Shown: piece by piece, positions 13,481-27,440 of the stretch
Position numbering within the stretch: the first letter of the stretch is position 1
Layout: each line of letters begins with the position of its first letter
NCBI GenBank assembly: GCA_026168455.1
Contig: CM047426.1
Span: 81,309,986 to 81,373,985, forward strand
Source: Theocolax elegans
Taxonomy: Eukaryota > Arthropoda > Insecta > Hymenoptera > Cerocephalidae
DNA: 64,000 bases
Direction of reading: 5' to 3'
Notes under the pieces: generated by a model
Seen by the model: only the letters and a program-made list of their open reading frames with translations
Told to the model about the DNA's origin: nothing
Databases searched by the model: none
Position numbers and translations under genes: made by a program

Positions 13481-13670
13481 TTACTATAACCTTTGCATAT
13501 GATGTTTGGAAGCTCGATATCAAAGACTATGTACGGTATCATGTAAGATGTTATATGGATAATAAAGTTTCAGTTTTGATTTAATAAATGCATTTTGACA
13601 AATTTTTATTTTGTAATGGACTTATGAACTTTTATTATAAATTAAATTTCGTGTTTTTAAAGTTCTAGTT

Positions 13671-14274
13671 TAAGGTAAAAGTCTCAGTAACTAACCACTT
13701 ATGGAAATTATTCGTTATTACTCAAAATATGTCAATTGTTTACACATTTTTTTTAAATAAATGTATCTGCTATATGGTTGAAATTTCAGTAAAGAAAGTT
13801 TATATAAATATATTTATTTATTTAGCATAAATAAATTATTAATAAATACAATGAACGTCTTAGTAACTAATCAAACTAAATTACGTTTGTCCCAGAGTCG
13901 GGAAATAAACGTCCCAGTAATTAGACAATATTAAATTTATTAAATTAAGAAACATTTTCAATTCTTATATAAAAAATTTATTATCGATGTTAAATAGTTC
14001 TTTTTCAATTTTAACTCAGGCTTGTCCCCTTGAAGAATAAAGTATTTCTTCAGAAGTCTGAAAAAACCATATGTTGCTTGACATTGACTTTTTTTATAGC
14101 GATTTTCAATATACAATACCTTTGACATTTTAAGACGTGATCAATATTACCTTAATCTATCTAAATAAAAAAGGCAGGCTTGTTAAACTTAAATTTATAT
14201 TTGAAAAAAAAAACTAAGATACATCTAACTGGTTAGTTACTGAGAATTAGTTAATTACTGGAACATTTACCTTA
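13671..14274. mobile_element. Terminal-inverted-repeat element, non-autonomous (~604 bp)
   Basis: The left end TAAGGTAAAAGTCTCAGTAA is mirrored at the right end, whose reverse complement begins TAAGGTAAATGTTCCAGTAA and then repeats a CTCAGTAACTAACCA segment also found in the left arm. Inside, further copies of the phrase GTCxyAGTAAyTA occur near 13858-13870 and 13908-13918, so the ends consist of short degenerate subrepeats. No transposase ORF is present, so it would be a MITE or deletion derivative. A clear target-site duplication was not found, so exact limits are uncertain. Confidence 0.55.
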
Positions 14275-14562
14275 CGTACAGCTATAAATTGTTTATTAGA
14301 ATTTGAACAAAATATGACACACTGGCGATAGTTATGGTATAGAAAATAACATGTATCACAACAATCGAATAATCAAAATAAATTAAAATAAATTAAAATT
14401 AATATGTAACAAATTGTCGGGTTCACTCGAGCACAAGACCCACACACGACTATGCTAAACACCTTATATCCACATATATATATATATACAAAGTGTACAT
14501 ACATTTACAGTATTAATTACACGGGTAATATATTTTTCCTAATTAATTGTATATTTTTTCAG

Positions 14563-14646
14563 CCTTTATTATTTTCCTTGCGAGGAAACTCGGTGAACCA
14601 AAATCGTACCCGTGAAAATCTGTTTAAAGTGATTATTTTGCGCTAA
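14563..14646 (+). CDS. Possible short terminal exon (speculative)
   Basis: A good acceptor (pyrimidine-rich ATATTTTTTCAG ending at 14562) is followed by a 27-residue open frame with non-AT-biased composition, ending at TAA (14644-14646). No domain is recognisable in so short a segment. Acceptor-like sequences are common in AT-rich introns, so chance is the leading alternative. Confidence 0.1.
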   Translation, partial: PLLFSLRGNSVNQNRTRENLFKVIILR

Positions 14647-17600
14647 TTAAAATCGGCCGGAACAAAATGTGGTTAGTAAACTCGTTGACCAGCATCTCAG
14701 AAGACCTATTTTTTTCTCACTCACTGCGTACGAACAAAAGTTCACTGTGCGGTTAAATTCCACTTGCTCTCATTGTTTATATTTTTAAATATGCATATTT
14801 ATACAAATTTAAAGAGTTTTGTTTCGCTCTGCACACAATTGCAACTTTGATCATTGGTAGGATGAATTTAATCGTTATGTACTTATATATATATATATAT
14901 ATATTACATGGACAATGTTTACCAAGAATTACGAGAAAAAAATATTTAACGATCGCGTAACTGTAATTTTATTGCAATTATAAATATTTGCGTAAATGAA
15001 CGATCGGGATTTTAATGAAATTACATTTTAATGTATACGATTTGTTTTATTTTCAATTAACTATGCGTAATATTAATAAAAATACAGCCATAAAATAATA
15101 TGAAAAGTAGACTTGGTTGAATCGAAGGTTGCACATATCTACATACTTTTTATTTGGAGTGGAATCTAATCTAAATAGGGTCAGTCGAGTTATTTATTTG
15201 TGTTATTATAATCGATATTCCTAATTAAAGTACTGCATAGAAAAAATACTTGAGCATTTTATTAGGTAATTAGGAAAATGCATAAATAATGATTTGTTTA
15301 TTGAGTTTCTAATAGATCTTTCTTTTCCGTATAAAATATGGTATATGTGTTTATAAAAATCTACCAATGGTATTTTAAGCATGTATGTAGATCGGAATAT
15401 AAAAGGCTTAATAAAATTTGCTATTACAATTCTATTTACAATATTACGAAAAATAATTTAACTAACTGGAATGGTAAACGTATCTATCACACTTTTTTAA
15501 TAAAAATAATTTATCTGTACAAGCTAACAAAGTGCAGATATTTGAAAATTATAAGGAAACCTTACTTGTATATAGAATATATTTATAAAGGTGTAGAATG
15601 CAGATAAAATATTTGGAACCGTAAGTATTGACAATACGATAATAAAAAAAATTTCAGTTGTAAAAGGCTAAATAAATATTTTCTAGACCGGAGATGTGCC
15701 GACGTTGTTTTCGTGTATCTATTTATATTTATACACATACATGTGAGTATATACATACCTCGCAGGATGAGTTATATATACAAGGTAAGCACCGTAAGGT
15801 AGCTCTGTACGCAAATCATTAAACTATATTAAAGCATGTTCCGCTACTTTACGTATATACACACACATACACATACACACATACATATAATATTCCTTTT
15901 TGCGCTTTATAGTGGCCACCGCGATCGCTTCTAAGGAATGTCGCGTCACTCGATTTTACGCGTCATCGCACTTATGATCGCAATCTTATATACCTATGTT
16001 GATACACACGCTGAGTATTCGAACCGATTTTAAAAGGATAATAAGGTATGTACTAATTATTGCTATGATTAGATGCATCGTGTGCATGTAGATATTTAAG
16101 AATCCAACTAGCTCTTCTGATATTTGTATATACTTTCATCGTATCTCGTAAGGTAATTGTACTTTGGAGATAATCAGTGTCTTTGGCACCTAAATTTATT
16201 TACTCGAATTACTTCGATGAACTACTGTTGTTTTTCATAACGAATATTTTCAACGTGCTGTAACAATGTTTATCGTATATAAAATTTAATTTCTTTAAAA
16301 TGTCAATTCTCAACAAATAAATAGCGTTATTAAAATTAATTATCAGTTTCAAAATGTGCAAAAGGATTGTGCGAAATACTTCGAATAGCAATTAAAACCT
16401 AACCAAGAGGAATTAACGCAAGAGAATATACTTGGCAATACGAAGCCCATAACCAATCCTTCACTCTTACCGAAAGTGATATTTAATCGGCTACATAGGT
16501 AGCTCTAACCCATCAAAAAGCTCATCCAACATCAGGAGCCACCGTTAAACATCCGTTCATCAAACGTCACGAACGTTTCTAATGCCCATATAATACGCAC
16601 ATCAACTCACAATACTTTCTCACCGCGATGGTAATTTAACGCATGTATTGAAGCCACTCTGTAAACTTCGGGTTAGTTGCCCGTTAAATCCACTATGTTT
16701 ACGTGGTTTTACACATACATATATATATACGTCGAAAATGGAATGTATAATTACACGAGTGCAGTAATCGATTAGACTAGTGTCGAAATCATTGTTTCTC
16801 TTGCCAATTTTTCTTTTTTAACCGATTGGTACATTGGATGATTAGGGTAGCTTGGAAAAAAATAGGGTTTAATTAGAGTAACGATCGATTTGCGTCATAT
16901 ATAAACCTCGATCGGTTATTTATACACTTTCATAACAAGGTCGCGAAATATGGGTTATTGGGGTTCAACGAGTGTGGAAATCGAGAGGGGGGCAATCGTT
17001 TAGAAAATAGTATGGTATTAGAGTGATGTTGTTGTTATTTGTTGCGCCAAAGAATTTCAAGTAGGATTATGAATTGCCGCGATTTAACTTTTGTTAATAA
17101 CGTTGTTAACTGCTAAAAGGTTGTAAATTCGCAAATTTTAGATACAAGCTTCTTTTTCTTTTAGGTATTAAGTATAGTGTTTCGTTTATAGGTGAGCGAA
17201 CGTTATAAACTCACCCAAGTATCAGTCGTTAATTTTATACGTCTCATGGAAGGATTATTATTACTGCATTGTGTGCAGGCTTACCTGAAACAGAAATATT
17301 AAATCTTTAATGTTGCTGTATTAGCGATACTTTTAACGTATATATTATATTATTATTATTTATCTATATTTCGAAGGTATAAATATTTAATCATTTTTTC
17401 AGTTTTTAAATCATTTTTTTCTTCTAATAATTATACGTTTGGGTGTAAATTGCGTGTTCTAGAAGAATAATAGTGTTGTAAACAAATTTTTAGACATGTG
17501 CAGGTCACACAACAATAATATAAGTAAATTAATACTGTTTACTTTGTTGTTTACAATCGAAATTCTGAATTAATTACTTCTACATCATTAAGTATAAATG

Positions 17601-17890
17601 CAGTTAATTTGTAAGTTATAAACATTCGTTTATTGTAAATAAATTGTATAAACAATTATGAAAATATTTCCTATTGACGTAATTGATTGTACCGCTACCT
17701 AGTTTATGCATTTGGATGAAATACAAATCGTACAATAAATTAAAATTGAGAAGTGCGACGTGTATTTCGAAAGTAACGTATATACCTACCCCGATACGCG
17801 CAAAAGTAAAATGCTTTGATAAACACACTTTAAAATTCCATAAACAGTAAATAAAATGAAACGATAAAAAAAAAGGACACAATGTTATAA
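14647..17890. other. AT-rich stretch, no gene seen
   Basis: Mostly AT-rich. Around 15700-15900 there are ACACATACA/TATATAC tracts, and 16440-16690 is a less biased block without a usable frame. An 89-codon plus-strand ORF (15338-15607) and others are low-complexity and not called. Confidence 0.5.
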
Positions 17891-17898
17891 ACACAATA

Positions 17899-18465
17899 TT
17901 AATCGTACCTCTTCTTTCCAACAAACTCGAGAACTCTAGTACACAGTAGAGAGGGTAGAAGGAAAAAATATCTCTTTACGACAGCATTTTTCTCGTCAAA
18001 TCTATCATAAAAATGTTTGAAAGCACATAAAATCCAACGGAGACTCATAACCGCGCATAAATTATACACGTATAAAATTCTAATAACAGGAATAAAGTTA
18101 GAATAAAGGATCGTATAATATACCCGCGGGTTCGCCATTTTTTTCATCATAAAGACTATATGCGCTATAGCAAGCGCAAAGAATCGATTGGCATATATGT
18201 ATATACCTGTGCAGTCGCTCCTCACCGTCTCCCTAGGGTTTTGTCGCGCGCTCGCGCGCGATTCTCTCGGAAATTCGCCGCTCGAGGCAATATAACTTGT
18301 GCGCACCGCGCGAGTTTGCATAATCGAACAATTCAATTCGCAACCCGAAGGGGGATATTCGCGCGAGTCTCTCTCGAAACGCACCACATGTCGATTTACA
18401 ATTGTTGACTCTCGCGTTTTTTTCAACGATTGTTTTGTATATGACCTTTTCTCTTTTTCTTTCAA
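17899..18465 (-). other. Long unassigned ORF over a CpG-rich island
   Basis: A 188-codon minus-strand frame, the second longest in the window. Its first half (about residues 20-95) lies in a CpG-rich island (about 18190-18420) that is open in several frames on both strands, and its second half enters AT-rich DNA. A donor-like CAG|GTATATAC lies near 18205 on the minus strand, so the island may be a 5' untranslated or partly coding exon instead. The translation has no recognisable domain. Confidence 0.15.
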
Positions 18466-18469
18466 TTTA

Positions 18470-19160
18470 TATATTTTTGAGTTAGAATAATTGTTAAATG
18501 CTTGAGATGCGTACCTGAATGGTTTTTTTTTGTGTTGGTGAATAAGAATATTTGGAATTATCGGTACTTAACACTAAATTATTTATGTGTTTATGATACT
18601 TTTTATTGACTTTTATGCACTTTGAAGAAGTTTTGCTATAGTGATGAAATTGTGTTAAGAAAGACTTTGTTGTGTACTTTATTCCAAATACTATGTGTAA
18701 ATAATTCGTAAATAATTGAAAGCGAGTTGTGAACGGTAAGTGAAAAACAATTGTTTTATTATTTATTGAAAATAAGCCCAAGATTTGAAGTACATTCATT
18801 GGTGCACAATTACTACATGTTTACTTTTTAAAGACTGTTTGTAAAGACTATGTAAATATTTTATAAAAATGTTCTTGTCAAATCCATACAAACAATATGA
18901 GAATATTTAATCAAGCGAAGCTCTTAAAATTTATAACATTAAATAACAACGCTAGATTACACACACACAGACACAATCCGCATTATGCGAATCAAATAAA
19001 CCAAGTGAAATTCCTTAACCACATGTTTCACGCGTTCTTCTGTTCGAGTTTCTTTGGTTCACTATCTTTTAATTCTATCTCTATTACCTTCTCTTTCTCA
19101 ATTTTATCGGTCTCTTTCCATCTAGTTGTAAGTCACACTTTCTTTGACTTTTTTTTTATT
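18470..19160. other. AT-rich stretch with pyrimidine tracts
   Basis: AT-rich and, towards the right, CT-rich sequence. A 113-codon plus ORF (18897-19238) covers the right half. Only its last part has exon-like context (see next entry). Confidence 0.4.
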
Positions 19161-19164
19161 TCAG

Positions 19165-19238
19165 AATCGAGCAACAATGCCACTAGCCTTGCGAATTTGT
19201 CGTTCACGGGCCCATTGTATTACGTGAAAAATTCGTAA
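19165..19238 (+). CDS. Possible short terminal exon (speculative)
   Basis: A strong acceptor (a T-rich tract ending TTTCAG at 19164) precedes a 23-residue open frame ending at TAA (19236-19238). The peptide is S/N/L-rich and unbiased but too short to identify. The minus strand over the same bases is also open for about 49 codons (rich in R and K), so strand is uncertain. Confidence 0.12.
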
Positions 19239-19239
19239 T

Positions 19240-22140
19240 CGTTCTCTTGGAGTGCATTGTCGCCTTCTCTCCTTCGCTTTACATTTTTTTGCCATTTCCT
19301 TTGTATTCATGAATTTAATTTGATTCTTTTTCCTTTTTCTTTTATATTCCTAACATAATTGAGTATTATCAAGTGAGATTAACACTCTGTTTCCAAAAAT
19401 TTTCTTACTTCGTAAATACACATTGTTATCAAAATTTAATTCAAATTTATTATAATAAACTAAATAATCTAAATGAATGAATTTTTCATTTTTATTTGTA
19501 CTGATAAGATTTGATAATTAATTTGATTGGTATCTTAGGATTTATTTAAGTAAAACAGATTTAAAAAATAACAATCAATTCGCACCGAACACATTACAAA
19601 AATATATGAACAATACATTTAATCACATGCTTATTGGTTACAGTAATTGCAACTATTAGTAGTAACCACTGTCATGTCAAATTTTCTACCATAGCAATTT
19701 TATATCCAATAAAATAAATAATAATATCTTCCAGCTCTTCTCCCATGCATTGCATTTCTCAGTTATGGAGTGAAAAAGTATTGTATGGATCGATAATTAA
19801 TTGTTTACGATTTAAAAAAAATACTGAACTAATTGACTCAACAATTTTTTTTACTTTTTTTTATGAAATCATTCAACTGTAGAATGTGTATAATATAGAA
19901 AAATTTATTGTCCATGAAAGATTACTGTTATTTATTTATTTATTTTAAGCTGCGAGTGTGCATTATTATCGTTAATTCTAGAATTTGTATATATACACAC
20001 ATGCCAAATCAGGTTTGATTCTATTAATTATTTAAATGCAGCTTAATAGTTTCGATAAAGCCAAATTTAATTTAATTAATTTAATTTTTATTTAATTTGA
20101 AATTAATATACTTTTAATAATTCTGAAAAAATAATGACAGTAGTTGATTGGCTAGGAAAAAATAAGACCGGCACAGATTTCAAAGCATAAAAATATTATA
20201 TATATACATATATAGTGGAAACCACACAGTATTTTAAAATTTAAATTGTGAGTTTAGACATGATTCTTAACAATATAGTTTAATTTAAAAAAAAAAGTTG
20301 TGTAAATAAATGTGAGTATGTGAACATTTGAGTAAATGCAAACAGTGAAAATTTGTTCAAGTATAATTATTTTATGAGTATAAATTTTTAAATACAAACT
20401 TCTGTAACCAGTAACAATCAACTATTGAATTCAATCTAAATCTAAATACACAAAACGTTTTGTATTTTATTCACCTGATTTTACTATTTCCGCAAGATAT
20501 AGGTCACTTCTTCGCATTTAGTTAATTTAAATACTATAGAAAGAGACTTTTTAACTATTTTTTAAAAAGTGATTCTGGTAAAATCCATTGGTTTCAATTG
20601 ATATTCAAATTGGTATATTATTTGTAACTACTAATAATTGCGGCATGTATTAGAGAAAAACTACTCGCCTATAATGATTTTATAAATTGGGTACATTAAA
20701 ATTGACAGAATACATAGGTTAAAATTTAAAAAAAATACAATGTATATAGGATTCATCATTCGGTATGAAAAATAATTTTAAAAATAGATTTTAATCGTGA
20801 AAATTGAATTATCGACGCAATAACATGAAACGTTATTGATTAAAAATAAATAATATTTTCACGAAATTGACAATATTAAGTTACAAAGTATAAGTAAATA
20901 TCGTTAACGGGAAAAAAATTGCATTTTTATCTGCCGACGTCAACGAAAACATTTAAACCTCTCTTATCGTCTATATAGTGGGCGTGTAATTTTCCATCTT
21001 CCTCGAGTCGTGCAGAGTTGCAATGACAATCATCAACCTACATTTAATCTATACAAAATCAAGATCACGATATCATCCATTTCTCCTTTCTCTTAAACCC
21101 CTCGGGTATCGTGACGATGAATTTATCATTGTTCTATATATCGTATCGTATGTATGAAACCGAAACGTACAGAGCCATTGATACTTCTTTTTCATTTCGC
21201 GAGAAACTTCTGGAGAATCATGGTAACAGCTTGGCTAAGTTATAATAACACATCATCACAGTAGTTTATCATTTTGTATAAGCAAGGTGAAAGCAATATA
21301 TATATATATATTCTTGATGAAATGCAGTAATTAAGCGACGTATTATCTAAGTTGTTGTGTTAGAAATTTTCTTTTTTGTCTGTATTAACTGTTAATACTC
21401 AATCGAACACTGTAAACAAGTTTTCGGAATTTCGTTTTTAATAAATTACTATTTTTCTTAAACGTATACGCACGCACTGATGATTTATAAGTTATTTGAC
21501 ATAACTACAGATATAAGTTATTTATACATTATCTTCCAATGCGTTAAATCATATTTTTATACATTATTTATTATTTATTTATGTCTATTTATGATTACGG
21601 ATCGAAAAAATTATGATTAATCTTTATATCTCTTCTAAATAGCAAATTTCTCTATGGAAATGGCGAATATGACATATACGAAAAAAAGAATAGAATTCAA
21701 ATTTTGATAATAAATGTAATTATTATACATTGTCTTGCTGCATAATTCTATATCTAAGTGAAGATAATAATCAAGTTCTTATAATAAATGTAAAATATAA
21801 CCGCACGTTTTAAAAGTGATTTAAAATTATGAAGTAGACGATAAGACGCGGATAAATAAAAAAAAAACTTGACGTGAATCATAATTATTGAGAATAAATA
21901 GTGTACACATTTTTTAAGATAACACAAAAAATTTTTTTTAAAGAATGATTGTAATAACTAATAGTAAGCTGTGTAATCTCTGGATCTTTTAGCACCATTA
22001 AAATAAGATTGCTAATCAAGAATCGTATATATAGATATAGATAAACCTTCTAAATAATTACAATTCATCTATTAATCTATTCATTCACAAAAACAGCTCG
22101 ACCTTCCACTATTTGAGGTGAAAAGAATTACGGTATGTAT
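19240..22140. other. AT-rich stretch, no gene seen
   Basis: About 2.9 kb of AT-rich sequence without supported ORFs, RNA genes or recognisable elements. Confidence 0.55.
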
Positions 22141-22149
22141 ACTTTTTGT

Positions 22150-22430
22150 TTTCACTTTTATCTGACGAGCAGAGCGATAAGGCGCTCTCGCGCAAACAGC
22201 CGAAAATAGAGCACAAAATGCAAAAGTAGCACCGCTCCGAGGAGAAACACGAAGAGAGGAGGAAAAGAGTGTAGGTAGGTGCCGCGCGCAATCGAAAGTT
22301 CTCTTCTCCGGTTTGGAATTTTTGTAGCGGTCTCGCAACTTACCTTGAGACGCCCGTTCATTTTTCTTTTTTTTTTCGTTAACTTCTCTCTTTTTCGACG
22401 CTGCACTTGCTCCCTTTTGTTTTCGAGTTA
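22150..22430. other. GC-richer island with minus-strand donor-like site
   Basis: Mixed composition with CGCGC motifs. On the minus strand CTCAAG|GTAAGTTG (around 22343) is a near-consensus splice donor. Three overlapping minus ORFs (up to 125 codons) and a plus ORF of 109 codons are open here; none resembles a family. May be a 5' exon or regulatory DNA. Confidence 0.25.
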
Positions 22431-22439
22431 TCGACTTCT

Positions 22440-23700
22440 TATAAATATATGCGAACATTTCCTTCTTGTTAATGTGTATACTTTAACGGATTTTTTTTTC
22501 CTACTTAGAAAATTTGAAGCCTTCAAGAGTACATTTTTAGTGACCGTATTCTTTTTCCGTTTATTAAATACCGTGATTTATAAAGAATTGAGGAGTACGA
22601 ATTCGTAGATATTTAATTTACTTAACATATACTATAAGTCTATTCATCCAATTTATAAATAACGTTATCGATTTAAAAGAAAAGTGAGTGTTACTGTCGC
22701 AATTTTCGGGAGGAAGCGAAATTCCTTTCAAACGTATCTCAGTTGATTGTTTCCCTATAGATTTTTTTTGTTGAAATAAATTTGCAACGGTCCACAGGAG
22801 CAATAATTGTCTGGTAGAAACAAATTTATGGTTTCCTGCACGGATTCTTACGTCCCACGTCGAATATGTGCACTTGGGATATGTTTACTTTTATTGATCA
22901 TTGCTTGCGCTGAGTTTGAGTAACGGAAGTCATTAAACGGTTTTTTGTACTGTTAATTATCCAGAATATATTAAACGTAGCCAACGTGTGTCTGGATAAT
23001 CCTTGAATTTCGTGTACTTTATATTGGTATTGATACGAGAATGATGAGAGTTTGATATAATGACGTCATTATACCTGGTTATAATTTATTATCGATCCTT
23101 AATTAATAAATGCGAAACTCGCGGGTATATAATGCACTCGTGCGTTAGTTCCATGGTTTCGATCAATTTTCGTGCATGTACATATAATTAAATGATCAAT
23201 TAATATTGAACGTTGAACGTAGCTTTGTCTTACAGTTGTAAGTTAATAATAATATAAAAATTATAATTATTTAAAATTTTGAGTTGTAAATGCATAATAA
23301 TTGAGGTAGCTTGAATTATTAATTTAATTTTTCGTATCGTAATTATTAAAAATACTTTATCTTGCAAAGATGAAAAATCTTAATTATTGCGATCGTGCAA
23401 TCTTGAATAATTATCGATTTTAGTGAAAAATGAGAATGATATATAAAATATTACCCCTTTATCGTACGATTTACTTTTAATAAAGTATACAAGGTTTTCC
23501 AGTGGATCTGTGGTTAATTAATATGATAATCGGTAAACAACAAAAATTTTTAATATATAATTGGGAATAAATAATTGCGTGAAATCAGCTAATGAACTAT
23601 CAAATACCAAAGTGTACGGGGAAAAAAAGAATTGGTATGCACAGATAAACCAACTAAAACTGTAATCAGAATAAAATAATTGTATACGTACAAGCAATTG
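22440..23700. other. AT-rich stretch, no gene seen
   Basis: AT-rich with no supported feature. Confidence 0.5.
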
Positions 23701-23789
23701 GTAATAATTCTACAGTTTGAGCGTACGTGTATATAAACATGTATATATATATGACACACATAAGCGAGTGCGCGTCGCTTGTAAAATGT

Positions 23790-24270
23790 TTATACGATCC
23801 TTCTCGTGCAGTGATGCATGCCATCCGCCGACTCTCTCCTCCACATACTCTTTCCATCCCTCTCTCTGTCTTTCTCTCTGGATCTTATGGTCATGGAAAA
23901 AGAGAGACGGAGATAGGAAGTCGCGCTGAGAGCCCGCGATTTGGAAAACCCGACTCAATCGGCCTTGAAGGCCGCGGTCCCCTCCTTTCGGACTATGGTG
24001 AAAGACATAAGGTAGGGGAATGAACAGCCGCAGTGGTCAGGGAAAGGCGACTGGTTTCTCTCGGTTACTCATGTAATGGCCAAGAGAAGACCGGTTGTAT
24101 GTCCAGCGAAAATCGCGCTCGTCTGCGTGTGTGTGCGTGTGTGTGTGTGTATGCCTGTACGTGTCCACAGGTATACATTCACACACACATACGATATATA
24201 TGTAACGCGCATGTGTACCTTTCCAAGGTGCCGAGCCCTTGAAGTTTTCTTTCGGAGGGATGTTGTATGG
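23790..24270. other. GC-rich island, possibly exon or regulatory module
   Basis: One of the most GC-rich blocks. A plus-strand frame ends in about 45 residues of unbiased composition (rich in G, R, E, S and P) up to a donor-like ATAAG|GTAGGGG at about 24011, but the minus strand is also open. A GT tract (about 24125-24152) and TATATATG/TACATACATA tracts follow. No known domain. Confidence 0.3.
24125..24152. repeat. Imperfect (GT)n microsatellite
   Basis: GT-rich run interrupted by GC steps; it gives rise to several spurious ORFs. Confidence 0.7.
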
Positions 24271-27055
24271 GTACATGTATATACGTACCTACATACATAT
24301 CTTTGCATATATTTAAATATACGTAAAGAGACTAAGAGGGATTGATAGTGATGTGACTGATGGTACATATACATTCGTTTCCTGAAAATCGCATTGTTTT
24401 TGGGAATGTTAATCGCACAATTTTCAAAATAATAATTTATATGACAGTTTGATAGTTTCTTTTCATTGTATTTTTTTCTCTCGGGTATATATATGTACAT
24501 GACATTTTCCACCTTAATTTATGTTAAACGTGCTCTCATTTACTATGAATCATTACCCGGTTCAGCAGGTTTCACAAATAATCGAAAACTAATCTACGAA
24601 ACTATAAATACTATTTTTTATCTCTTAACTAGCAATTTTGAGATTTTGTATACTAACTCAATGTGTAGCCACTTTATTATGGAAATGCTATTTATAAGCA
24701 ATGTGATAATTAATTAGGAAAGCATTTCTTAATTTAGTTACAAGATTAATATTAATACATTCAAAAAATGTACGTTAGAGTGTTTGTTTATTAAAATACA
24801 GTCGAAAGAACAATTATATTTATGTAGATATGATAAAATTTTCATTAATCTAAATACTGAAAATGCAAAGAGACGATATATTTTATAATTTCAGCATTTA
24901 AATACAGCTACATAGATTTCTAAACTTTCTACTTACATAAGCTAATAAAAATTGAATTTTGATTCACTGCTAGTAAAACTGTAGTCCATAAGAACTGTTA
25001 ATAAGTGAAACACACAAAATTTCAAAGTTCCGTGCATCTTTATTACATCTTTGAAATAGTTTCCGATTTAATTTAAAAATGGTTTTATTGATTTAATAAA
25101 ATAATTTAAAATTTTTAATGTATTCGAATATTTTAACATCATTTTTACACGATTTTATTATAGTCAGATGTATCTTACTTTCCTGAAGGAAAAATTCTTA
25201 CAATATTTGTTACTAGTAGAGTACACACACAGATATCGAGGAATAAAGTATTTACAACGTCGAGAAAGTGATATTGCTTATATACAGTGAAACTTATCGC
25301 ACGAAAAGATTTAATAAATTGCCGCGCGACTCGCGTCAGTTTTTTTTTCCTTCCACCCTCTCTTGTACATATACTTCGTTTATTTTATTTATTTCCGGAT
25401 TTTCTTCATATTTACAAATTTCTTTTTATTCCTGGGCAACTTGTTAAATTGAAATTTCTGAATTCTGAATCCTGAGTGTTTAAGTTATGATTGCAACGCG
25501 TTGAATTATTTAGATGTTTGATCGATTTGTCATGAATACTAATTTATTATCGGCAAAATTTTCTTTCATATTTATATTCATCGATTTTAAATAATGTTAA
25601 AATTTTTTAATATATAGAAATTTAAATTAATTTAGAACTAATCATATCTATGTACGTAATTCAATAAATATTAAATTTTTATTCATTATATCGAACAAAA
25701 AAATCAATCATTTCGTAGTGTTGACTCACATGATTTATTATTGAAAAATGTGCAACTAATAAAAGATACTTATTATATATTCAAAGATGTTGTAAACGAT
25801 CTGTAATTATATTTACTTAATAATTTCTACCAAGTCTCCTGGATTTTAAATCTTTACGATTCTGCTGATCGGCATAATAATGTTGAGGAAAACAATGTTT
25901 GAAAAAAAAAATTCGTGAGAAATTTGTAATGCAAAAAAAAATGGAAATTTATTGTTTACCTTGAGACTTATTGGTAGACGTTATTATATCTCCAATGTTT
26001 TTACTTGGTCATTTTCTATATTCACCCTGTCTGGGTGTCGCGTAAGAAAATAATAACAAAAAATAAACGTATATGAGACAAGTGTGAATTTTATTCTACA
26101 TGAATTTAATCAATGTCGGTATCGCTTTGTTAAAGTTAACGAGGATCATTTATGATATTTGATATGCGTACAATTTCGATTTACTTTACATTAAATGCGT
26201 ATATATACTCGAAGTAGAGCAAAAAATATCTTTTACACATAAAATACAATGTTGAATAATTAATCTTGATTATCCGAATGAGATTTAAGTTCAACAGTCT
26301 GACGGTATTACAATATATAACAGTGGAATTTATATTTGTTATCATTATTCACCTACATTTCTTGTTTATTTATAACAATTTTTCGTCTAAATAAACAACT
26401 ATTGCGAAAAAGTAAAATAAAATATAATTTCTAAAACGCTTTGAACATCTAAACATTATATTGTTTTATTAGAGAACCTTTTTGTAAGTTTTAATTTAAT
26501 ATTCATATACAATTAATCGTTCGTTGAAAATATATGATCAATTAAATATTCTTAATACATTAATTAAGAAAAAATTAATGTAAGTGCTCGTAATAAAATT
26601 GATAAAGGTTACGTTCTTTTTCCTTTCCAGGACGGGTTATATAGTGAGTCATGTGATTTTTAAATTTTTATTATTATTATGAGCGTCTGTGATGGAGAAA
26701 CGTATCAGTGACTGATCTTGTTGGTATTTATATGGGTATACATATATATTTATTTATTCATTTATGTTTCCTCTTGTCTCGCGAATTTAAGTGCTCAAAA
26801 TCCGTGTACGTAAAAAATATCAAGTAGGTATATATAAGAAATTTCTTCGTATATTATATAAATGAATAAAAGATGCATGATTTCTATAAATGATTCATTT
26901 AAAAAAAAAACCAGTAACTCTTTTTAATGCATTGTTATAAATTGTGACAATGATGAATATTATATTAGGAAAAGCTGGATTTATAATAATTGTGGAAAAA
27001 AAAATCGTAGCAAAAATTGAAAAAGGGGTGATCTCGAAATTTGTATATAAATAAG
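24271..27055. other. AT-rich stretch, no gene seen
   Basis: AT-rich. A strong acceptor-like CTTTTTCCTTTCCAG ends at about 26629 but is followed by only about ten codons before a stop. No gene called. Confidence 0.5.
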
Positions 27056-27059
27056 TATA

Positions 27060-27440
27060 AGGTACCATCCGAACGCGAAAACAGTACGAAGGGTTACGAT
27101 GCGTATCTCATCTCTCTGTATGTAGGTATACATATACTACGCGGTTTTTTCGCGTGCGTTCTTAGCGCGACGTACGGGAAGCGGTAAACTGGACGCCATT
27201 AAGAAGGCGCGCTCAGGTACCGTTTTACCGGCTGCGGCTCCTTCTCACTCTCTTCCTCGTCGCCTCGTCCTCCATTTCTCCTTTTTCTCGTTTACGTCTT
27301 TTCACTCTCTCCCTCTCTACCTCTCCCTCACAATCTTTCTTTCTTCGTGTCTCTGATGCTAAGGTTATTAGTTACTCTCGCGGGAGCGACCGCTTGCACT
27401 TTTTCTATACGGACCTTTCGTACTTAACTTGAATTTAACT
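27060..27440. other. GC-rich island with CT tracts
   Basis: CpG-containing sequence (CGCGACGTACGG, about 27167-27178) followed by CT-rich runs (27240-27345). Stops occur in every frame, so this is probably regulatory or untranslated. Confidence 0.35.
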
